From NCBI GenBank assembly GCA_013397865.1, contig VZTI01003646.1, forward strand, positions 640,511-704,510: 64,000 bases of DNA, in the 5' to 3' direction. The notes below the pieces were generated by a model. That model was not told the DNA's origin and ran no database searches. It was given only the letters and a program-made list of their open reading frames with translations. The first letter of the stretch is position 1. Each line of letters opens with the position of its first letter. This stretch comes from Struthidea cinerea. Its lineage: Eukaryota; Chordata; Aves; Passeriformes; Corcoracidae. Shown in pieces: positions 59,801 to 64,000 of the stretch. The translations under genes were made by a program, and so were the position numbers.

Positions 59801-62583
59801 ATTTCAGTTACTCTTTGACTTTTTAATGACCACTGGTCAGGGCAGAATGGCTTTAGCAGGTCATTAATTCATGTCCTAGGAGACTCCTCATTTCTCTGTT
59901 TGGAAAGATGCATCAAGGAGTGAAATTGTCACTGCTATGGGGTCCTGTTTCCTGGCAGCACAGTGACAGAGGCAGAGGGATGGCACAGCTGTGAACTGAT
60001 GGGATTGGCTCAGTGATATCCTGCCCTTCTCTCACAGTGCTCAGAGCAACTTCTGTATGTGGATTTTAGAGATCAGGTCTGTTGTGGGTGTTGTCTGAGC
60101 TGCACCTGAATTATCCCTCTGGGAAGTGATCACAGTAATAACTCAGCACAGCCACATTGCAGGGCAGGAATTCTAATCCAGAGCCCTTATGGGGACAGCA
60201 ATCTCAGAGGAACAGCAATGGAAACCATGTGCAAAGTTTCTGTACTTGGACTGGAGCTGTATTTTTATATGGTTATTGCCATTTGTGAAGGGCTATTTTT
60301 TCTCCATAGCATTGCAAGAGATCTCCAAAAAAGGCTGGCTCTGACTATTTTAGTAGAGGGTGGATGAATTATTTTAGGTGCAGGTTTTTTTTCCACTGCT
60401 TTTTAACAGCTGCTATTGCGCTAAGAGAAGTGAAAGAGACAGCTGTGATTGCACTGAGATGGCTCTTTCTGAAACCCTGGAGGGTGTGGCAGAAAAGCAT
60501 TCCTCCAGTTTTCTTGATTTTGAGGATGACTGGCAAAGAGAAGCTCTGCTGCCTTGTGTTTAATATTTTTACAAAGCCCTCACAGATTTGGTTTTGCTGC
60601 TTCTAAGATAAAAAACTTCCAGCACTGGTTTTGTTGGTTTAAGCAAGTGTTCATCAGTGAGTCAGCTGTATTAGGTAACAAAGAGACTGAGACTTTGCCT
60701 TCCCCTGCTCAGGTTTCAGTCTCTGATGGTGCACAACACTCAGCCTCACACACCTGACATTTGCTTTGTCTACTCCCATTCCAAAGCTGATGGTTGCAAC
60801 AATGACAGGGATCTTCTCCTCCATCCATTCATTCTGGACTGAAGTCCTGTCAGCTGCCTTGAGGCCTGGGAAGGAAAAGAGAAGAAAGTAAACAACACCA
60901 CAAAAAAAGAAAACAAAACAAACAACCTCCCCCCTCCCCCCCCAAATCCCACAACCAAACCAAACCAACCAAACAAAAAAAAAAGGGCAAGAAGGAAAGA
61001 AACAAGAGGATTTTCTTTCTCCTCCATTCCCCCACTGCAGGCCAACTCCCTCAATAAAACCGACTGATGTACACACTCCTCTCTTCCCAGTGTTTAAACT
61101 GGCCTGGGACCAAGCAGAAGTCAGCAGCAGCAGATTTTATTCGAAAGACAAAAGCTAGCTCCCCACCCGGGATAAAAGCAGTTGTTATATTCAAGCCATG
61201 CAAGATCCAACAAAACCAACAGTTCTGGAGACAAGGGAATGCCATTGTGGTAAAGGCCCTGCACTTACCTCACAGACCTGATGTGTAAGCATCACACAGA
61301 GTGCAGAGCATGCCTAGAAAGCTCTTTTCTAGGTAGCCCCAACCCAGGTGGCACAGTTCAGTTCTCCCAGCTAGTGAGAGATGCAGACTCCAGTACCTGC
61401 ATGGTAGGCCTTGGCTTTCAGCCCTCGGTAGCTCAGCTCAATGGCCAGCTGGTCACACACATCCCTCATCCTGCAGTACACGATGCCACAGCCGGAGTAC
61501 ACCTGGGAGCCAGGAGACAAAGGCCAGGACACTGCCTGAAGTCAAACAACAAAGCTGCAAACACAGCCCCATCATCCTCTCCCAGCAGACACAAGGCAAG
61601 AAGCATCTCAGAAACACACTGAGGTGCAGAGGTTACAGCTGGGCTGCTCAGAGTTGTTTTGGGAATTGGTGTTAGAGCAGGAAATTCAACACTTCAAATG
61701 CTGCTGCTCACCCTCGCCACACTATAAGAGCAGAAGACAAACACACAGTGATCACCCAGGATGTGATAAACCAAGGTGGAAATGCTTGTCCCATATTCCT
61801 AATCAATTTTCTTTTAGACTAATCCCCTTCTGAGGACACCTCTGAAAGGAACACAGCCTTCACATTCTATCTGTTTTAGAGGAACTGAAAAATGTACGTG
61901 TGCACTTTTAGAGGATTTAGAAAACATACATGAGCTCTTTCCTTCCTGGGACCTACTCCTTTCCTGTCACAGACCTGGCAGGACCCCACCAACTCCTAGA
62001 AGGTCAGGGACCATTAAGGTAGATTTTGTCCAGTTCAGTTTTCTTCCCTAAAGGTAAAACATACCCCAGTGGTGCCCTTCACTTCAAGCGCCTTCAGACA
62101 GAAATCCTTCAAGTTGGCGTAGGGATCAGTCAGGAGCTCTTTGAACTGCACATCATAGAACAAGTTAGATCTGAAACAGGGAGTCTTAAAGGTGGAAAGT
62201 GGCTGCTTGAGCTTGAGTGCTGCCACCACGTCCTCCTGGACCTGCCTGGTGGCAGTGGCAGTCAGGGCGACGCAGGGGGTGTGGGGGATGCGGGTGCGCA
62301 GAGCGCCCAGGCGCAGGTAGTCGGGGCGGAAGTCGTGTCCCCACTGGGACACACAGTGAGCTTCATCAATGACCAGGTAGGACAGCAGGTTCCTGGACAC
62401 CAGGGAGTTCAGTGTTGGCTGGAAGGAAGAGGCAGCTGCCATCTCTGGGGTGAGGTACAGGAGCTTCACTTGGGGCTTCTCACTTGCCAAGTCAGCCAGG
62501 ATGGTTTTCTTCTCCTGGGCAGACAGCTTGGAGTTCAGAGAGCAGGCTCTGATCTTCAGAGCCAGCAGGTGATCTACTTGATC
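28871..62583 (-). CDS. RECQL5: ATP-dependent DNA helicase Q5, missing only its first exons
   Basis: This is a RecQ-family 3'-5' helicase that, in studied vertebrates, restrains RNA polymerase II and dismantles RAD51 filaments in the nucleus. Sixteen minus-strand exons were traced, with phases that all join: 62583-62065, 61502-61397, 60865-60754, 58602-58440, 58086-58004, 36692-36465, 35003-34904, 34400-34364, 33476-33424, 33301-33225, 32745-32652, 32195-32055, 31636-30981, 30791-30713, 29882-29631, 29143-28971 region (29143-29071) and 28971-28871, the last carrying the stop. Together they encode 957 residues. The N-terminal about 85 residues with Walker A lie beyond the window, since the first exon here begins at DQVDHLLALK in phase 0. 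The sequence tracks human RECQL5 beta along its whole length. The 21.3-kb intron 36693-58003 contains SMIM5 and SMIM6 on the other strand. Confidence 0.95.
30713..31636 (-). CDS. RECQL5: RECQL5 disordered region with PCNA-binding-like motif
   Basis: The large exon 31636-30981 and the small exon 30791-30713 encode a Ser/Glu/Lys-rich, poorly conserved stretch. It begins FKPKRVGAGFPKK, which is nearly identical to human. It contains KKSKRSKKQQMLAEAAKK and then SQDISKFF, matching the human PIP-like motif, which ends FF. The second exon is SVAENVAEAELPVVGEGDSG and KRPGSDE. Rapid divergence between two anchored motifs is normal for this region of the family. Confidence 0.9.
32055..35003 (-). CDS. 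RECQL5: RECQL5 internal RNA polymerase II-interacting/KIX-like region
   Basis: Exons 35003-34904, 34400-34364, 33476-33424, 33301-33225, 32745-32652 and 32195-32055 join in phases 1-0, 0-1, 1-0, 0-2, 2-0 and 0-0. They encode RRKREWDNFYKKQMSLRK, GKEPEKEDFVPP, CPLKDAASRRISKLTVK, REHCLKMLEEALSNNQK, YEAFRTSKMANSYKAAVLKK and VAEINKASKQGELFSVF. In human RECQL5 this stretch is the helical internal RNAPII-interacting module that blocks elongation. Conservation is strong in the helices and loose in the last exon, as expected. Confidence 0.92.
33908..34042. repeat. Duplicated 64-70-base segment around a single N (probable assembly artefact)
   Basis: Bases 33908-33977 and 33979-34042 are the same sequence, from AGCAGCACAG to a TTA repeat, separated by one N at 33978. 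The first copy has seven TTA units and the second has five. The copies otherwise look identical by eye. It lies in the RECQL5 intron between exons 34400-34364 and 33476-33424. Confidence 0.85.
36465..58086 (-). CDS. RECQL5: RECQL5 zinc-binding domain, split by the 21-kb intron (58086-58004, 36692-36465)
   Basis: Exon 58086-58004 encodes EKKGTLKESDKAMMTAFD and ends at FCEEL plus two bases of a glycine codon. Exon 36692-36465 continues GCRHAAIAKYFGD and then CNKCCDFCKNP. The cysteines flanking the long intron together form the RecQ zinc site, so the domain is physically divided by the giant intron. ELYEGGRRGCGGFSR follows. The 5' exon starts with an A8 run in coding sequence (plus-strand T8 at 58078-58085). 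The donor of the second exon (AG|GTCTGT) is weak. Confidence 0.93.
36693..40285. other. Long RECQL5 intron, 3' part: no gene seen
   Basis: This is the acceptor-side portion of the giant intron. I examined both strands for splice-bounded frames, CR1 tails and RNA genes and saw none. Short open frames have no recognisable composition or motifs. Confidence 0.5.
40306..40352. other. Assembly gap of 47 N after an A19 run
   Basis: A run of 19 A (40287-40305) leads directly into 47 unknown bases, and GC-rich sequence resumes at 40353. Homopolymer next to CpG-rich DNA is a typical sequencing failure, so the gap length is probably nominal. Confidence 0.97.
40353..40960 (+). promoter_or_regulatory. 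GC/CpG-rich block with candidate first exon of the nested plus-strand gene(s)
   Basis: Inside an otherwise AT-leaning intron, this block is rich in CpG (GCTCGCGGTCGGGG, GCGATCGC, CAAGCGCGGC). A strong plus-strand donor, CGGGG|TAAGG in effect G|GTAAGG, ends a candidate noncoding exon at 40499. A half-CRE-like TGACGTGA is at 40438-40445. Two tiny upstream frames start at 40424 (6 codons plus stop) and 40596 (7 codons plus stop). No TATA box is seen. It most likely serves SMIM5, 8.7 kb downstream, but an alternative RECQL5 promoter on the other strand cannot be excluded. The 5' side is lost in an N gap. Confidence 0.45.
41302..41352 (-). mobile_element. Short CR1 LINE tail fragment, minus orientation
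   Basis: CATAGAATCATTTAGGTTGA followed by AAAAGACATTTCAGGTCAGTGAGTCCAA is the reverse of a CR1 3' end (AGAATCATTTAGGTTGGAAAAGACC type). Only about 50 bases remain. It lies just downstream of the CpG-rich block. Confidence 0.7.
41400..48240. other. Long RECQL5 intron, middle part: no gene seen
   Basis: This is AT-leaning noncoding sequence between the CpG-rich block and SMIM5. Faint MIR-like wording occurs near 44510-44580 and 46150-46215 but is too weak to call. Additional 5' UTR exons of SMIM5 could lie here; they cannot be recognised from sequence alone. Confidence 0.45.
41905..41975. repeat. Purine-rich low-complexity tract
   Basis: A12 is followed by GTAAGGAGGGAGGAGTGAAG and further G/A-only sequence to about 41975. 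It is intronic, with no coding potential. Confidence 0.7.
48245..48575 (+). mobile_element. Possible solo LTR of an old avian retrovirus-like element
   Basis: The stretch has LTR-like character: GGGGAATTTTTGATAGATATG, CTAATTAGTAACACC, a GTGCATTCAACCTGGACATGG block, then AAATAAATACCAAGG followed by a T-rich section, as in R/U5 of avian LTRs. No coding remnant is seen. The TG...CA ends and target duplications could not be fixed by eye, so the borders are approximate. It sits about 0.6 kb upstream of the first SMIM5 coding exon. Confidence 0.35.
49172..50809 (+). CDS. SMIM5: Small integral membrane protein 5 (two coding exons)
   Basis: Exon 49145-49298 has acceptor CTCCTGCAG and 27 bases of 5' UTR. 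ATG 49172 has an A at -3, and the donor is TTG|GTGAGT. Exon 50688-50809 ends at TGA 50807-50809. The 82-residue product opens MSSEDFLKEIQAIGEKFLLK, an amphipathic helix, then LPKADPVEIASFSV. One membrane span covers about residues 32-52 (VVLLFIVTVLVLTVIA). A cysteine cluster, CSCCCYSCCGC, follows at once, and the tail is basic (HKKSRVR). It matches human SMIM5 (77 aa as I recall) in all parts, including PVEI and the Cys cluster. The gene sits on the opposite strand inside the long RECQL5 intron, as I recall for human. Function is unknown; the cysteines are palmitoylation candidates. Earlier 5' UTR exons are expected upstream. Confidence 0.93.
52364..52369 (+). terminator. Candidate SMIM5 polyadenylation signal
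   Basis: An AATAAA lies in GCCAATAAACTGG, about 1.55 kb past the SMIM5 stop. An earlier hexamer occurs near 51880 (GCAAATAAATCC). Either could be used; the interval 50810-52390 is therefore probably 3' UTR. No other gene is seen there. Confidence 0.4.
52400..55830. other. Interval between SMIM5 and SMIM6: no gene seen
   Basis: There is no coding exon, repeat tail or RNA gene I can support. An untranslated first exon of SMIM6 is probably here or further upstream, because the coding exon is preceded by a clear splice acceptor. Confidence 0.45.
55851..56036 (+). CDS. SMIM6: Small integral membrane protein 6 / endoregulin-like SERCA regulator
   Basis: A single coding exon gives 61 residues. ATG 55851 has an A at -3 and lies just after an acceptor (CCCCCAG|CAG|G, 5' UTR starting 55835 or 55838). 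The stop is TAG at 56034-56036. The N-terminal helix reads SSVLEDLKRLI. The span GLVVIGIFCFVFIALILF (about residues 29-46) runs into AAIFGCC, and the tail SPRHKRRGS is basic. The LILFAxxFG block matches the end of the human SMIM6 membrane span as I remember it. Human SMIM6 was reported as endoregulin, a phospholamban-like micropeptide that inhibits SERCA in the endoplasmic reticulum of non-muscle cells. The gene lies 5 kb downstream of SMIM5 on the same strand, inside the RECQL5 intron. Orthology is well supported by position plus this block; SERCA inhibition in the bird is inference. Confidence 0.88.
   Translation: MSPEQEASSVLEDLKRLITASDWALGGLVVIGIFCFVFIALILFAAIFGCCTSPRHKRRGS
56862..57036 (+). 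mobile_element. CR1 LINE 3' end, 5'-truncated
   Basis: The run from GGGTGGTGAGATACTGGCAC through CAGAGAAG, GGCCAGGTTGGATGGGGC, CCTGCCCATGGCAGGGGG and AAGGTCCCTTCCAACCC, ending CATTCTATGACTA, is the well-known tail of avian CR1 retrotransposons. It is in plus orientation, only its final about 175 bases are present, and it shows moderate divergence. It lies in the RECQL5 intron downstream of SMIM6. Confidence 0.9.
58440..62583 (-). CDS. RECQL5: RECQL5 helicase core exons
   Basis: Exons 62583-62065, 61502-61397, 60865-60754 and 58602-58440 (phases 0-0, 0-1, 1-2, 2-0) encode most of the two RecA lobes. Motif II with the aromatic loop reads VIDEAHCVSQWGHDFRPDY and motif III reads ALTATAT. Motif IV is near GCGIVYCRMRD, motif V is IVATISFGMGVDKANV, and motif VI is YYQESGRAGRDGKP with the arginine finger. 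All catalytic positions visible in this part are intact, so the helicase should be active if the upstream Walker A exon is normal. The 62065-62583 exon is notably GC-rich at third positions. Confidence 0.96.
60882..60990. repeat. A/C-rich simple repeat with a C8/C6 core
   Basis: AAACAACACC, CAAAAAAAG, CAAAACAAACAACC, then CCTCCCCCCTCCCCCCCC, then CAACCAAACCAAACC and A10. On the minus strand, the RECQL5 transcript strand, this is G/T-rich with G runs. It lies just 5' of the RECQL5 exon 60865-60754. Confidence 0.85.
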
Positions 62584-64000
62584 CTAGAGTGAATACAAAA
62601 TTGAAATTGAAATGAAATGAAAGTCAAAGAAGAAAGAAAGAAAGAAAGTCAGCAGCACCAAGAAAGATTAGTAGGGAGATCCAGGTGAGGCCCCAGTTCC
62701 ACCTCCAGGATCAAATCCCAGGACAACACACACCTACAGTCCTGTTATTTACATCAATTCCAGATGCCTTTTTCTTCCCCTGTGAGTTCCATCCAGCTCT
62801 TACATTCCACTGCATTTTTGTGCATGCATTCACTTTAAGACAGTCTTTTTGCTGCCAGGGAACACCAGCAGGGGTCTGTGCAAAACAACTCATCACAGGC
62901 ACCGTGAGCTGAACAAGGCACCAACACGTCTCAGTATTTACACTATGGAGTTGCCACAGATGGCAAATGAACACTCCCACCCTGCAAGAACAGGGAGCAT
63001 TTCACTCCAAAATAACTGAAGGATGTTCTAACACAACTGAGACAGGATAAAGTATAAGGATCATGCAAATCACCACTGCAGCAGAACCAGAAACATGGAT
63101 AAGAATCATGTCATGAAAACCAAGCAGAAAACGTGGCATCACATCCAGATGAACACTGGGCATACAAATTCACTTCCCTATCCCCTGCTCACTTGCACTT
63201 GACTAGCACCCAACATTTCAGGATATGAATAGTCCTGAGAAACAGGTATCTCATTATTTTACTCAATATCTGGTTTCAGTCATTAATTTACTATCTGTTT
63301 CTGTTTTCTGTTCACACAGTCACCCCTCAGCCTTCCATATAACAAACTGCACAGGCTGAACTCTTGGCTACACTGAAATACATCATGATCATTTCAGGCA
63401 CAGCCACCCCTTCTCAGGGCTTGATGAGAAGACTCTGGGGGTTCACTCCAGCTCTTTTCTCTAAGACTCATCGAGCCCATCTCAACCTATTTGTAACTCT
63501 CTTATCAATGGTGTATCTTAACCTCCACTTCTAATATTGGCCATGCTGGAGTTTAATCAGTAATCCTCACACTTGGAACAAATTCACTCTTTAGAGTATC
63601 TTTCTGAGAAGTACCACCAAGCGTGCTATAGTTCTTAATGTGTATTACAGTGAGACTGTAAAGGAGTTAAAATAATTCCACAAACAACAAACCCTAAACC
63701 AGCAGCCTGCAGCACCAGATGTCAGGCAGTGCTAATGGTCTACACAAGTCTAAGCAATGCTGCAGCTGCTCTTACAGGGAATTGTTTCTCCCAACAGGTG
63801 ATGAAACAGTAGAAAAGGCAAAATAGAGGGAAAAAAGTCTCACAGATGAAAGTACTCATGGAGCAGCTCTGCCAAACCAGCTTCTTCCCATCACAGATTG
63901 ACTGCAACAAAAAGACATTTTGATGCAGAATGAATTGGGCCTTCAAAGGCAACTTCATTACTCCTGGAGTTATTACTTTATAGTAAAGGGGCCGGTTTTT
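62584..64000. other. RECQL5 intron at the window end: no exon seen
   Basis: The expected preceding RECQL5 exon (helicase motif I, GAGKS, and the SPLIALIQ block) is not present on the minus strand to base 64000. The gene is therefore cut by the window edge. Confidence 0.6.
62604..62650. repeat. GAAA-type simple repeat
   Basis: TTGAAATTGAAATGAAATG grades into (AAAG)n at 62631-62648. It lies within 25 bases upstream of the RECQL5 exon 62583-62065, so on the transcript strand it is a pyrimidine-rich (CTTT) stretch near the 3' splice site. Confidence 0.85.

Noticed and set aside
1..64000. CRISPR arrays, operons, phage or bacterial defence systems
   Set aside because: The window is plainly vertebrate nuclear DNA with spliced genes; no direct-repeat arrays or prokaryotic gene organisation occur.

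Overview
This window looks like a bird chromosome segment. It has many short, canonically spliced introns, CR1-type LINE 3' ends (one near-complete tail at about 56.9-57.0 kb), and a gene order that matches, from memory, the human 17q25 neighbourhood MYO15B - RECQL5 - SMIM5 - SMIM6. No tRNA, rRNA, CRISPR, operon or prokaryotic feature is present. Species cannot be determined by eye.

Layout. (1) 0.1-26.7 kb, plus strand: the 3' two-thirds of an unconventional class-XV myosin, called MYO15B by synteny. The motor domain lies upstream of the window. I traced 43 exons with mutually consistent phases, plus two tentative linker exons. They encode about 1,720 residues: IQ neck, first MyTH4, FERM-like segment, Met/Pro-rich linker, second FERM-like half, SH3, second MyTH4 and C-terminal FERM, ending at a TAG at 26660-26662. 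(2) 27.5-27.9 kb: a short tail-to-tail junction carrying the poly(A) signals of both neighbours. (3) 62.6 down to 28.9 kb, minus strand: RECQL5, complete except for its first exons (about 85 residues including Walker A). Sixteen exons are resolved, encoding 957 residues. (4) The 21.3-kb RECQL5 intron (36693-58003) hosts two tiny plus-strand membrane-protein genes. SMIM5 has two coding exons (82 aa). SMIM6 has one coding exon (61 aa) and is the likely ortholog of endoregulin, a SERCA-inhibiting micropeptide. A GC/CpG-rich block with a strong plus-strand splice donor at 40.35-40.95 kb is the best candidate for an internal promoter and first exon. It is damaged by a 47-base N gap.

How the genes relate. 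MYO15B is a MyTH4-FERM myosin, a family that works in actin protrusions. RECQL5 is a nuclear RecQ helicase that binds RNA polymerase II. SMIM5 and SMIM6 are single-pass membrane micropeptides. No shared pathway is implied; their link is positional, through nesting, opposite-strand overlap and convergence. The most rewarding points are the nested micropeptide pair, the stop codon that immediately follows a RECQL5 exon and could give a helicase-only isoform, an apparent GC-AG intron in MYO15B, and two assembly flaws.
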